From the NCBI RefSeq assembly GCF_027942865.1, contig NC_134509.1, positions 24,796,697-24,860,696 on the forward strand: a stretch of 64,000 nt of DNA, in the 5' to 3' direction. Position numbers and translations under genes: made by a program. The notes below the pieces were generated by a model that worked only from the letters and a program-made list of their open reading frames with translations, did not search any database and had not been told where the DNA came from. The DNA is from Odontesthes bonariensis. Lineage: Eukaryota > Chordata > Actinopteri > Atheriniformes > Atherinopsidae. Positions 1 through 13,434 of the stretch are shown here, one piece after another; within the stretch, counting starts at the first letter, position 1, and each line of letters begins with the position of its first letter.

Positions 1-1792
1 TGATTTTACACACTTCTTAAAGTGTTTCCAGGACCTGAGCTGTGCAACTTCAATTTACAGATGAGGGACGCTGCGGCCTACGAAAGATCTGTGGTCAGAT
101 CTTAAGGCATCAGTGGGGATTAGTGTTCAGGATTGAGTAAACTGACCTTAGACCTGTGAGCAAAAGCAACTTTTACCTCATAGGGGCCGATCCTGCTGGG
201 GAGAGGTAGAATGTATCCAGGGGGGGACATTACATTATGACAACAATCAGAGTAGAAGAAGCCGACATGTATAAGTATTTCATTTTACTCTGTTAAACCC
301 TAAGGATGTTCATTTGTATATACAATTCACTGCCATTTTTGGTGGCCATACGTGCCTGACTTTCCTTTCTTTTTTGTTTTTAGTGGATGCTTCTTTTTCG
401 GTTCATTACTCTCGAGGATAAAGTAAATTAATTTAGCAAATTGAAGACGAGTATTGTGGGAAAAGACTGCTTAAAAAGCCAAATGTCCTTCTTTGACATT
501 ATTTTTGAAACATGGGCTCTGTGGGATTTATCAGCCATGCAGCAATAAAAATCACATTTAAAAGGGTTTTTTCTGGGTTAAGAAATCTTTGTGATATAGT
601 AAAAGGATTCTTATGTTTTCCATCTGAAGTTATTAAAGACACCCTGCATGTGCCAAACAGAAGACTTTATTTGGAGAGTCATAGTCACATTTGACCTTTA
701 AACTTGAAGCTAGCTTTTAGATGGACAAGAGGAAGGGACTTCTAGTTGACTAAGCACTTATTTAACATGTTTTCAAGTAAATAATTAACTCGCAATAGCA
801 TTTCGCCCTCCTCGGCTTGTTAAAGGAGCAGCCTCAAATTTCCTCCAGGCTCTTGGTGACACTGAATTTTCTCAGCTCTGTTTTTTGGCCGTTTACAGGT
901 CTCAGTATAAACTATTCTACATAGCTTGTGTGTGAATATCGATCACAGATTAACACCTCTGCCTGCAGCAGTGAGAATCACACACCTGTCGCTAGTGGGA
1001 CTACTGGTTTACTTTGTGCCTGACAGTTCTGGAGGTTGTAGATCAGATTACACTCAGTGGTTTTTATGTTACTGTATCTGAGATATTTGTACGAGTGGAT
1101 GGACCTGTTTGTCCTTTTTGACTAAATATGTGCAGAAATTACTGACACCAAATGCATTAAAGACACTGCTGTTGATTCACTTTCTGCAGTCAAAGGGAGG
1201 AGTTTAAAGGAGCTTTTAGGGAAGAAAAATGAATGAGAGTGGAATGTGCTATAACTGAATCTTTAAGTTATATTTAGATTGAAAAGCTGTGTATCACAGC
1301 TGCTCTTAGCATAGAGCTTCGCTGTTTTTTTTTTCATGCTACAAAAAGTCATTTTCCAGTCATTTTTTGTCCTGTGAAAGTTGCAGCTTGTCATTAAAAT
1401 CCACTTTGAGCAACATGAGTAAAAAATTTGCAGTGCTTCATGCTGTCTTAAAGTGTAACAAGGCCAAAGCTTTGACATTTATTGTATATTTTAAGGTAAA
1501 AATGACCTCTTAAAATAGCAATTGTTTGACTATTGTACAGTTCACCAAGGTACATGCCTCAGAAGCAAGGAGATTGGAATGATTTATGAATGAGAATGAG
1601 CTGCTTAAAACCTATTTTGCTTTTGTTTCTTCTTTTTGTCAACACTGAGCTGAAGTTTCTTCCCTTTTGCTTTCACCTGTTGGTGAAAGAAGCACAAATC
1701 TGATTTACTTGTGTTTGAATAAAATTATTAATGGCCTATTTTGTCAAATTGAGAACATTGCTTCATTCATTCAGTAGTTTTTTCCCCCACAG

Positions 1793-2092
1793 ATTAAGAT
1801 TAGATGTATTGTCATGCATACACACAAAATTTGTCCTCCGCTTTTAACCCATCCAGGTTGGCACCTGTTGACACACTCAGAGACAGATTCCAACCTGGAG
1901 CGGTGGGCAGCCAGTCACAGCGCTCGGGGAGCATGGGGGTACAGTGCCCCTGCTCAAGGGCACCTCGGCCATGACAGCTGGAAGAGTGGGCTGTCAGTTC
2001 CACCAATTTTTTGAGTGGCGAGAGTGGGAATCAAACCTGCCAACCTTCCGGTTATTGGACGACCGACTCTAACCACTGAGCCACGGCCAAAG
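1793..2092 (-). repeat. tRNA-derived SINE, reverse orientation
   Basis: Read on the minus strand, the right end starts with a tRNA-like head containing GTGGCTCAGTGGTTAGAG (A-box region) and GGTTTGATTCC (B box). A body with the phrase 'cttgagcaagg' style tract follows, then a tail of repeated short T/A-rich units ending near 1793. The same head is on the plus strand at 43289-43570, and the same tail portion recurs at 17742-18296, so this is a dispersed family. The B box and A box are the expected RNA polymerase III internal promoter. Exact family name not assigned. Confidence 0.75.
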
Positions 2093-2554
2093 ACTACCCT
2101 CTCATTCCAGCCTGCCTGCCAGCTCACTGTGCAGCCTTGGAGCATACCAGGATTTAAACTGGTTATTTTGGTCCTCACATGGATGTGAGAGTTGGATTAC
2201 ATATCACACAGTTAGTGCACACCGATTTAAAAAAGAAAATTTCTCACTCGTCAGTAGATAAAAACCCAACGGAACTAAAAGAACGAGACAGAGTCTAAAA
2301 CCATATTTGACTTTTGACCTTTTCCTGACCTGCAACATATAGCCAAATGTCAATACTTTCAGAGAGAATATCACTTCTGAATGAAAAAAAAACAAAACAA
2401 ACAAAAACATTTCATCATCAAAAATATAATTTAACACCTGACAATATAATACTTAGAAAAGTTACTGAAAAATCCCAATACAAAAGGGTACAAATATTGA
2501 CACAAGTTAGTTAAATTGATGGCCGAGTTGTTAGACTCCTTATATTTAAGTGCG

Positions 2555-2634
<80 letters not shown>
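2555..2634. repeat. (CA)n microsatellite in the tk1 3' UTR
   Basis: About 80 bp of almost pure CA dinucleotide with a single T interruption at 2581. It starts some 40 bp beyond the tk1 stop codon, so the tk1 mRNA should carry a GU repeat in its 3' UTR. Likely length-polymorphic. Confidence 0.95.
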
Positions 2635-2636
<2 letters not shown>

Positions 2637-2677
2637 GATTGATTTCCAAAGTTATACAGCAAGTGTCATTTTTGTCC

Positions 2678-5318
2678 TCAGAGTTGGAGAGTAGAGAAGA
2701 GTTTCCGGGGAAATCCGGGATCCACGACTTTTCCTGACAGAGCATGCTGTGGAGTTTCCTTCCTGAAGGGTGAACTGTTCTCTTTGTCAACCATCAGACC
2801 GCCGTAACACTTTCTACAAACCGCCTGGTATTTGTCAGCTCCACCGATCACTTCGACCTATGACACAAACAAGAGGCGGTCGATAAAAGGCCTTTCCAAT
2901 GCTAAATACATGAACATGTGTGTTTTGTGCATAACAGTAAACCGCTTTGGAACAGCCTTCTGTCAAATAAAAGTGCACCATCAGCATTTTTAAAACGGCA
3001 GAAGACATTTGTTCTCCTTGGCTTTCAACTGTATTTAATGCTCTTAGTATTTGAACCTTTTACCCTTAAAAAGGACCTCATTTTAGCTTTATCTGCTTAT
3101 TTCTGTTGGTTTTATGATTGTTACTGTGCGTTAATATTGTGTACAGCACTTTGGTCAACTGCGGTTGTTTTAAATATGCTTTATAAGTAAATTTGATAAG
3201 ATTCATCTTGCTAATAGTGTGTAAGGAAAGCAGCACAAGAGGTCAAACTGGTGGACTACCAATACAACAAAGTCGAGCTGGTATTTCTTCAAACCTTCTT
3301 GAATGTTTGTTCAGAGCCCCCCCCCCTGGCTCATCACCCTCTGAAAGGTCCTTCTTTGCACTATTTGACCAGTTTTCATAACTTCTAGATTTGCTTCCTC
3401 ACCTCCTTCTCGGCTCCGAGCCTCTTGGTGTAAGCAGCTTCTTTGTAACACTGCATGCAGACGGCATTGAGCTTCACCACGCTCTCCGCCAGAGGGACGA
3501 GGTTCAGGATGTTTCCAAATGGCTACAAGAATGCACAGGAAAGAAAAGGAAAAAATAAGAATTACGTACCAGTGAATGAATGGAGGTATAATTGCATTAC
3601 AATGACAGAATGGACACTATAGTTTTTGGAATAATGGGCTCATTAAATTATCTGTTAATGCTGCCCTTGCAGATTGTTCCAGTTTTTCTTGAAAATGAGC
3701 TTCTTGTCTGGGATATTTCATTACATCTGTCCCCACAGTGGTACTCAGTGTGACACTGACATGATACTCACCTTCCTCTGGAAGGTTCCATCCAATGCGG
3801 CTACAATGACCGTCTTCCCTAAATTGGCCATCTCCTCACAAAACTCCACCGTGTCTGGAAACTACGATACGAAAAGAAGAGCAGATTAGTGCCAATAGCA
3901 CCCCTCTTTGGTCCATAAAACATCCTGGTCTCCAACGGAGGTGAATTTTAGTTTAAGAATAAAATATAAAGTATTTCAATCACTTACAAACTGGCCTTCA
4001 TCAATTCCAATGACACAGGCTCGTAGTGCCAAAGACCGAACATCTCCAAGACAGTTGGCAGGTACAGCTTCCATGGTGTTTCTAAAACAGGATGAGAGAA
4101 GAAATAATGAAGTGTCTTCTTACTTTTCCTGAAAAAAACTCAATCAATATTAGTATCTATGAATATACATACTAATTCCAAACCATGAAGTATGACAGGA
4201 AAATTTACATAGTGAGGAACGTCTCCACAAGAGGTCATTGTGTGCTCAGATTGACTAAACACAGCAGCTGATGCAGCGACTGATATTTACATAATTTTGT
4301 CTTTCACGTGAAATTGACCTTTTAAAACACAGGACTTATTATTTTACTCGTTTGTGTGTCATAGCAAGAACCAAACTTGCTCTTTACCATGTTGAGACTC
4401 AGCTGTATGAAAGCATATTTACTCTTTTACATCATGTTATATTGCCAATTGGGTTCCTTCAGGACAGTTGTTAAGGTTGGGGAATTGCACACATAGTTGC
4501 ACACCTAACTTCCTCCTATACATGAGTTTGTTTCTATAAATAAGAGCAGCTTAGGAAAATAGAAAGATCATAAATACAGGGGGCTTACTTGTCATGTGTG
4601 GCCATGCCTGTGTCAGAATAACGAGTGTCTTTGGCATATTTGACCAACAAGCAATTGTACTGGGCTATCTGGAAACGGCGCACTCTTCTCATCAGTTCAG
4701 TGCTGCAAAAACAAGATTTAGTCAACACAAATTTGGTCAAATTGTACAATGTACACTTTAGGATACCTATATAGTAATACTACATAAAATATATATTGTA
4801 GAAACCAGATTAAATTAGTCATAAGTCCTATATGTGAATGTAAAAAACCATTATATTAATGCATAACAAGTTACTGTACAACATTAATCTGGTTCATGAA
4901 TGGGAGCTGGATAAACAAAGCAGAATTGGCGGGATGGTGAAGTTTGGACGGAAATTGTAACAGAGACGGTGTTTTAATATGATTTTAAACACTGAACATG
5001 AAATTCACTGAGCAGCTTCGTCCATAAAACCTTGTTTACACGTTTTTTATGAACGGATTATGAGCAAATAACTCACCTTTTTCCTGAAAACATCGGCCCA
5101 AAGATGACCTGCAAACAACAACGAAGAAGATTAGTCTCAGGAAGACGCTTGTAGATTAGAGTCTATAACTATATGCCGAACTTTCTTTATGTTTATAGCT
5201 TATTTATGTCCTTGTTAGCTAAATTAGTTGAGAGAAAGTTGCAGATACTAACCTGAATTTGTCCCCGTGCGTTCCTTGGTGAGTTTGGTAAAACTCTTGG
5301 AAAATCTACGCAGTCCAT
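2678..5318 (-). CDS. tk1: Thymidine kinase 1, cytosolic (7 exons, complete)
   Basis: TK1 phosphorylates thymidine to dTMP with ATP in the cytosolic salvage pathway and is S-phase specific in vertebrates. Exons in transcription order: 5318-5253, 5108-5077, 4702-4589, 4081-3988, 3861-3772, 3522-3403, 2857-2678. All introns are GT-AG and the joined frame is 231 codons, close to mammalian TK1. The start [11 protein letters not shown] precedes the P-loop GPMFSGKS (residues 26-33). The Walker B/catalytic segment DEGQFF begins at residue 98, and zinc-type cysteine pairs are seen in 'VCMQCYKE' and 'VCRKCY'. Near the C terminus is a KEN tripeptide (197-199) matching the APC/C-Cdh1 degron of TK1, which explains loss of the enzyme at mitosis. 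afmid starts about 1 kb away, divergently. No damage is seen. Confidence 0.97.
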
Positions 5319-5427
5319 CTTTTATGTAGATAAACTTTAACAAAAGTAAACAATTAAAAGAAAACAGCTGAAATAAATATTTAAAAGGTGCGTAACGTGC
5401 TATGAAAGCCTGAAGCTAATCTTTGAA

Positions 5428-5438
5428 TTCCGCGCGCC
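5428..5438. promoter_or_regulatory. E2F-like site upstream of tk1
   Basis: TTCCGCGCGCC resembles the E2F consensus TTYSSCGC and lies about 110 bp upstream of the tk1 start codon. Growth-regulated TK1 promoters are classic E2F targets. This is only a motif match. Confidence 0.4.
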
Positions 5439-5470
5439 GGCAATGCAGAGCGAATTTATCAAAGTTTCCA

Positions 5471-5563
5471 CCAATGGATGTTGAGTCTGTTGACACGTGA
5501 CACTGTTGACCAAACAGCTTCTTCAACTATCTGCTTCAGCTCAGAGCTAGAGTACTGACCAAT
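5471..5563 (-). promoter_or_regulatory. Pair of CCAAT boxes, inverted relative to tk1
   Basis: CCAAT occurs at 5471-5475 and 5559-5563 on the plus strand, so both are inverted with respect to tk1 transcription. The mammalian TK1 promoter also relies on inverted CCAAT boxes bound by NF-Y. The spacing of 88 bp is wider than typical helical pairing, so cooperative action is inferred only. Confidence 0.45.
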
Positions 5564-6373
5564 GAGAGCACAGGGAACTGCAGCGCCTCGTTTGTAACTT
5601 TATTAACAATTCTGACAACACATCGAATCATAACAACAGAAAGCAGAAACAAAATATACGATCGTGCAGCCAAGATATAAAAGAGCGGTAAGGTGTTAGT
5701 TGCACCTTGTAGATAAATACAACTTAAAAAATTTATCGTATTACCCAATAAAACCTAATCTGTTCAATCATTTTTCTATCTGGTATTCTATCTTCTGTTC
5801 TAAGTCAGTTTCACCCAATTTCGACAAGTTTGACCGATTTCAAGGAAATTGGTTTTGGATTATGCATCAACTGAAATATAGCATGCCTTATTTCTAGATT
5901 TTAAATGTCAGGTTGGAGGGAAACCCCACCCTACACTTCCTCATGTCAGTTATGTGATATAGACAAAAGCAAAACTGAAGCCCAGTCACCAAACATAACA
6001 TTACGAGCGTTCTGGGTTAGATTTTTTATTCCTTCCATCGGCAGTTTTTACATGCGCAGCTCCTGTTTTTATAGCAAAACATGACTTTCACTTTCTCGAT
6101 TTACATGGTTAATAAAATAAAGTGGAAAAGTGCACATAGGTTCTTTCTCTTCTGCTTTTTTATGTGTAGAAGGAAGCAATTTCATGTTGGTAAACAAATA
6201 GATAAGTAAATGAATGAACGAATCCATAAGTAAATGGATAAAAGAGCTGTTTCCTGAATCGACCGAGCACATGACCCCATGATCTGTGTGTTTACACAGT
6301 GAGGGGTTCACTGTGTAAAGTCCAGACTTGCAGGACCTGTTGACTGGATCACTGGGTCACTTGAACGGACAAA

Positions 6374-9300
6374 ATGATGCACTGGACAAAAATGGAGAAA
6401 GACGTAAGAGTTTAAGAGTGTTCTTTGATTTTTCTGCGTGATTTACTATGTTGAGGAAGTAGGAATTGTTGTGACTATGTGTCAAAACTAGGAATTAGGG
6501 ACTATCAGTAAATTTCCTGGCGCTTTGTTTGCTATTTCTCAATAGCTGATTCTCACGAGACTTACCTACTTTATCGAAATAGATTTTTCCATTTGCAGAT
6601 TTGCATTAAAAAGTAAAATTGCAGTTATTTCATACTTTGTTTCCCCCCCCCCATCAACTCAGACGCTATTTGAACAAATAGTTCAAAACCTTATGGAAGT
6701 TTTTCTGTGCCATCAGAGTTTGAATACGAATTTCTAATATCGAATTTTTACAGCATCAAAATCAGACTCTGAATTTGAAAAACCAACAGTGGAAAAAAAA
6801 AATCATCTTAAAAAAATTCAGTGGAAAAATAACCAGACTCAACATCCGGGTAAACAGGGAGAAGCAATCGATCCCTGTCTCAATTCATCCAACGGCAGCC
6901 AATCAAGTTACGCTACATTGGACAGATCAGCCATGTCCACCAACGCGGGTGATGGTGCTTCGGTGAGTGAGTTTAATTTATTTGCCATTTGTGTTAATAA
7001 AATTGAGTAATAGATATTACTCAATATCGATTGAGCTGATCTGATGAATTGAGACAGGGATCGATTGCTTCTCCCTGTTTACCCGGATGTTGAGTCTGGT
7101 TCTTTTTCCACTGAATTTTTTTTTTTCCACTGTTGGTTTTTCAAATTATAAAATGATGACTGCCTCCCAAAAGAATAAATATGTTAAGAAATAAGAAAAT
7201 ACATGCGAAAATATATACAGAAATAAATTGATAAATGTGGAAACGTAAAGAAACAATACATTTCTTGATTTATTTGTCTTATTCTTTTCCAATTTTCTTT
7301 TTATATTCAATTTTTCACTACATTGTTTTAGCCATTGCTATTTCCTCTGAGCCAATCAGATTTAACCATGAGTTTTCTGCTTCCTCTTCTTGACCCTTGT
7401 TGTTGTTTAAGCCTTCTTCATCTATTTCTAATTAATCCTGACCTTTCTCAGTAAAAATGTGAGAAACACTGCACTCATAGACACTCATGTCAGATCTACG
7501 AGGCCTAAATTAAAAGCTAGCTTGAATTAGTCTTAAAGATAAATAAGTGTTAAAGGGATAAAGATGAATAAAAAACATTATGCAAAGATATACAGAAAAT
7601 CACAAAGTAATTTGCATGCAAAAAATACATCTAAATAAATCTTTAAAAAGTAATAAAATACAATATTTTGTTTTTTGTCTCTATACATCCACAATAAGTT
7701 ATTATTTATCTATTTGTATTTTCATTTCCACGTTTATTAATCTATTTTGTTTAATAATTTTCCAATTTATTCTTTCGCTGCCCCCGTATCGGTCTATAAG
7801 AGGCTGAACGTTTGTGACAGCAGGGTCAGTTGGACCACCGGGGGGCGCTGTTCACCGTGTGCTTATCACCCCTGATGGTGGCTGGTGTCTCAGCTTTCAT
7901 GGCCGCGCGGCTGACCGGAGTCTCTCTGTCAAACAGGAGCTCGAGAGGCAGTATTCCCCCAGCAGGTGGTCCCACAGGATGTCGGCGGACGACGTGATCA
8001 AGGCCCACGTGAAGGCTTTAAAGGAAGGTGGGTTTGTTTTGAGTAAAGACGATCATTGTTTATCAGTAAACTTGGACACGTTTGCGTGTCCACGCAGGCC
8101 GAGAAGCGCCACAGCAACACAGGTGTTGGCCAGATTGTGTTCAGCCGTAAATATCCACATCCCTGCCGGATATTTAAGTTTGGAAAGTGGGGCATTTGTA
8201 CGAATCTCAGCCGAGGGGCTGCCTGTAAAGGCATGCGTCATGTTTCTGAGAGGACCCCTTCTATGGAAGTTTTTCTGTGCCATCAGAGTTTGAATACGAA
8301 TTTCTAATATTGTATTTTTTTTATTATTATTTTTTTTTTAGATGTTGAATATTTTTACACCGATTTTTGTTTTTAGAAATTGATTTTTTTTACACTATAT
8401 CAAGATAAAAACTACTACATTAGCGTGTTTTAAAGCCTAATAAGTTAGGAAACCTCATCCCACAGATCATTTTTTACAGCATGACATAGCAGGAAAAGCA
8501 CAGGTGTTCTAATAATGGCTGCATTCCTCTCATCCCATTTTCCGGCTTGCACAGCCTCTACTCCTCTCCTGGACCCACTTCCTCGCGTCTTAGGAAAGGA
8601 GTCGAGGAAGAGGAAGCAAGGCAACAGGCTTTTAACAAAATGAGACATGCTTGCTTCAGAGCCGTTGAGGCTACACCATCAAACGATTGTTTTGTTGCAA
8701 ACTACCACTGTATTGAATAATTTTGGTAAGATAAGTATAGTCATGGGGATTGATGTGTCACAAATGCCGAAACTTCTTCCGCAAAGGATACACCAGTATG
8801 TCCTTGCTTATATCTCCCCCAGCAAGCCTCCTCACTCCTCATTCTGTTCTCCATTTTAAGGTTTGAGACTTCTTTTAAAATATTTGTCCGTGAATGACTT
8901 CTGGCTCACAAGCAGGTCGACAGAGGAGTCACAAATTAGACAAATGAGATTAACCTTTAAGAGCGGGTCCTGCTACTGTGAGCATGGCTTACTGGGAAGC
9001 TGAGTGGAACTGAGCCATTATTCATGTAATTTTAGGGTCAGAAAACATACAAAAGTCCCGTTTTTCCCAGTGAGATATTAAGCAGGATTTATCAAAAGTA
9101 AATATACGTAATCTGGATATAACGTCCTGATGTTTGATGCTATGTGCTGTTCAGGTACAGAGCGAGCCCGTGGTTGTGCTCAGACTTTACTCAATGTGCC
9201 GTACGGGGAGGGAGATGGAGAGAAACTGGATGTGTACATTCCCAGGACCAACTCTCTGGGTACGGACTCATCGTTGCATTTCATGTATGCTGAAACTAGT

Positions 9301-12300
9301 GTCAACGCATGACGATAAACGGGCCTCGCCTCCTCTCTTTCAGACGTCAACCTTGTTGTTTACCTGCATGGAGGCTACTGGCAGTTTCTCAGGTACGGCC
9401 GACGCTCTCAGTGGAATCTGTTTGATATTGTAAAGCGTGTTTAGGTGTCTTCATTTTTTTCAGGGGTTTTTGTTTTTGTCTGTTCAGCAAGGACGAATCT
9501 GGATTCATGGCTGTTCCTCTCATTGATAAGGGTGTAGTTGTGGTTGCCGTTGGTTACGACATCGCCCCCAAAGGTAGAGCCTTTTCATATCTTTTTCTGC
9601 TGTTTCTGGTCCAGTGGTAAGACGGATGATTCAAGGAGATGAACTGCAAATGTCAGCCCTCTGCTTTGTTTCTTTTATCAGGCAACATGGACCTGATGGT
9701 ATCACAAGTTCGCAGGAGTGTGGTTTCTGTCGTTCAGCAGTATTCTCACATCAGGTCATTTTCTTTTCTGTTATTTTAATCGGAGAGAGGAAATGGATGG
9801 TGTTCCTGTTTGTTTGCAATGAACTCTCTCTGGTCTCTAACTCAGTGGTCTTTACCTGTGTGGCCACTCTGCTGGGGCCCACCTGGCTGCAATGGTGCTC
9901 TCCACCGACTGGTCACAGTACAGCATCGCTCCTCAGATCAAAGGTGAGATATGGAGGATAATGCCTTGCCTCATTGTGATTAACAGTATACTGAAGAAAC
10001 TTAAAAATACAGTACTGTGCAAAGGTCTAGAACCAGCCATGGTTTTTGTACTTATTAGCCGCATTTGGACTGTAGGAACCTTTGGCAGTTCTTATAACCT
10101 TTTAATCCACGGGGCCGTTTTCTCCTGCATTCGGACATACAGGAACTCGGGACCATCACCCTCAGTTCCTGTAACCATTTTAGCTCCTTCTCCGAGGCTG
10201 GGTCTTTTCTAGGTTCTATAGGAACACATCTGACGGAGGTGTTTGGTGGTCGGTAGCTACGGCCCATGTCATGTTGTCACGGCTGAAATGTTTTACTCAT
10301 ATGACACAGACACAACCGGCGCGTGTTTAATAAGTTAAACTTACACGTTGTCTCCTTTGTCTGCGGCGCTCTGCTCTCCTTTCTTCCTTCATGAAATGAA
10401 AAAGTATCTCCTGACTCTCTCTGTGAGCTCTTCCAGCCTCGATATTAGACGCCCGATGTGATTGTCCATGATTAATATCACCATCATGCAGACCATGAAC
10501 ACGGTGGCCTCCCCGCTCTCCATATTAGCTTCATTGTGTTTTTTTTCTTTTTTTTTTCTTCTCTCCTTACTTTTACCAGGTTTTGTTTTGTTGTTGAATG
10601 TGGCGCTAAAGTAACACGTTGCTGTCGCAGACGGCTGCGTCGCATCAGTCTCTATCAGGTCCCGACTCATGTGTGAATTCAAACTGAAACAGTTCCCCTG
10701 GGGAAGGACAGTTATCAGAACGAAATTCGAGGAGGACACTCTGTCCGAAAGCGGCTATTGACAGGAAAACTGGAAACGGGTGGCTTCTTGACAGCCACTC
10801 TTCCACAGAGACCATTTCTGATGAGGCTTGGGCCAACAATAGATGGATCAGCTGAAGGTCCAGATCCATCTCTCAGCTCCTGTCAGGTTTTTGCTGGACT
10901 TTTTTTCTAATTTTGTTAGGCCTGACACTTCTTCTTTTGTCCTCCACTTGTCCAGTTTCCTCAAAGTTTTTAAGGACACACTGCACACCATGCTGAGATA
11001 TGCCAAGTTTTCAGCTAACGTCTCTTTTGGAATCACCCTGTAAAAAAAATACTATTTGACATCTGTCAAACGATGTTATCTTTGGCAAATGATGTGTCTT
11101 TGTGACAGGCTGCTAGTAACAAAATGCCTAAAGATGCATTTTAAAATGGGTTCTTTGCTAAATTGTCTGTTTTGTGGAGATGCAACACTGGTTCATCCCT
11201 TGAGTTGGGTGCCTTTTTTTTTTTAATGCTTGAATGGTTCAGTGTTTGGTGGCTTAACTAACAAAAAAAAGAACACATTCCTCTGAAAATGGTCGCATAC
11301 AAGAACAGGACTGAAAATGAGGGAAAAAGCAGCCGATCAGAAAGTCTGGAGAACTATCTGCTTAGAAATATAAAGAAATGAGGGGTGGTTCAAGACTTTT
11401 GTGCAGTACTGTACATTGTTGATATACAAATGTGTCAGAATTGATATACTGTTATCTTTTCACTGGTTCTATCATTTTCTTTAAGGCGCCTTCCTTGTCA
11501 GTGGCATATATGATCTCCTGCCGATCCTGTCCACCTACGTCAACGAGCCTTTGAAGATGACAGAGTATGTATCCGCACACATCCGGTTTTACCAGCAGTA
11601 GACTTATCACTCATAATGTTTCTTTCTGGATGAGCACACTGACATAAAGAATTCAGCACAAACGGATATTGCATCACTCTGCCTCCCTCTTGTTGTCCAA
11701 GTACAGGAGAGAATTTGAGGGTGCGATTTGGCTTTGGCAGCGACTCTAGAAGATTTAAATATACAGTTTTCTTTGCGAGATGAACAGATAACTGCACTTA
11801 AGTTTTTCTTGGAAAAAAAGAGGACATTTTCGGAGTTTTGTCCACCGGGTACGTTGCGCTGACTACGTAATCCTTCTTCATCGCTCTGATTGGTTGTTGC
11901 GCCATCCTATTGTGTGGCGTTGAGTGCAGAGGCAACTTAACAGACAATCGTTTATCCCTTGATCACTGCCCTTTGTTTCCTCTTCTTGCTCCCGCTCCGT
12001 GTTATTTAATGTTGGGGTTAACAAAGAGGAAGGCTTGTCATAAAGATGACTGTATGCATGGGATTACACAGAATACCTTTTTATGAATATGAGCCTCAAT
12101 CTAAGATGGTGAATTGCTCATGGAAGGGTGGACGCCTGATCTCATTACTCACAGCATGTAAACTCACACAGTTTCCTTCGTGAACCTGATTACTGTCTGT
12201 AATTCAGTTTGTCAGCTTTTGTGGGAGAGCAGAGCCTTGACACATTGTCCAATTACACATTGTGCCTTGTTGTGCCCGAATCATGCATATCGTTTGAGGT

Positions 12301-13392
12301 TAGGATGAGCTCTGTCTAGATAATGGCGCAAATGAGGCGCCGGCCTCGGACAGCAGGTGCGGAAGAGAGATTGGGTTTGGGCCACGTACGCATTGAATGA
12401 TACAGAAGTGAATAAAAGATTGTCACAAACTGAGGTCAAAGGGAATTTCCATGCATGCCGCCATGTACATGTCTCTGTGTCGTTCTGATCAAAAAATTCC
12501 CCATAAGAGGCTGACCTGACGAGTCCGGCTCCTTTTTCTCCCCGACGTGATATAAACCGTGTTTTAGGACAATACAAAAATACTCACCAATCTGCTGTAA
12601 AGCATTGATTAGAAATGCAATAACATCAACTTATTTTGCTGTGGAAAAAACTTAAAAATCGTCGCTTTCAGTAAAAGCTGAAATCACATCATGTGTTTTA
12701 TGAATGAAAATAGCTGTGACACATCAAATAATTGGATCAGGGTCCTGATAAGGTCAATGAATCCTGTAAAAATCTATTTGTATGACCCTGCTGTAAATGC
12801 CACGGGGTGGTATAGAGAGCATCGTGAGAAAGTGTGGATATCATTGTGTCGGTGTGCCTGTGTCTAATTGTTTTCTGCTGGTCGGTCGTGCCTGTCAGTG
12901 CCTGATCCCTTTGTCTCCGGGCTGTCTGCTGTTGGCAGGGAGGTGGCGGTGAGGAACAGCCCCAGTAAGCTCGTCCCACAGCTCAAACTCTCCTCCTCCA
13001 GCTGTCAGATCGTCGTTGCTGTGGCTGAGAACGACTCACCGGAGTTTCGAAAGCAATCAGAAGAATACTGCAAAGTCTGTACTCATGAGCTATATATTAA
13101 AATCATGCATTTAAGGCTTTATTTGGTCAACAAACTGCAACCTTTTAACACCCATCACGTGCTCAGGTTGATCAGTTTTTCTCCTATTGTCATGTCAAAA
13201 CCTGAATTTATATCGATGGAGGAATAGCAATGAATGTACTTTTACAAACCAGAACCAGGAAATGTTTTTTTTTGTTTGTTTTTTTTCTTGATAGATACTT
13301 TTAAGTTATCCATATATTCCTGGTGATTAATGATTAATTAAATGTTCTATTTTATGTCTTATTTGGGGAAAGTAGGAATATTTTATGGTGAG

Positions 13393-13434
<42 letters not shown>

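Larger units (their letters stand above)
1..2677. other. Non-coding left flank, including the tk1 3' UTR
   Basis: No gene was found. The right part is the 3' untranslated region of tk1, which is on the minus strand with its stop codon at 2678-2680, and it contains a long CA repeat. Further left there is AT-rich spacer with one tRNA-derived SINE at about 1793-2092. The open frames here are short, overlap on both strands and have no splice context or recognisable motif. I could not place a clear AATAAA signal for tk1 on the minus strand. Confidence 0.6.
5319..6373. promoter_or_regulatory. Shared tk1/afmid intergenic promoter region
   Basis: About 1.05 kb separates the divergent tk1 and afmid start codons. 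The tk1-proximal part (5420-5570) holds a GC-rich E2F-like motif and two CCAAT boxes. The rest is AT-rich with no gene. I cannot place transcription start sites from sequence alone. The head-to-head order matches the mammalian TK1-AFMID pair, as I recall it. Confidence 0.6.

Noticed and set aside
2431-2790. 119-codon minus-strand frame with a long Val-Cys repeat
   Set aside because: It is the CA microsatellite translated in the tk1 3' UTR and overlaps the last tk1 exon out of frame.
7814-8293. 159-codon plus-strand frame over afmid exon 2
   Set aside because: It has no ATG start (GTG at 7814) and runs through both splice sites. Only 7937-8027 is exon.
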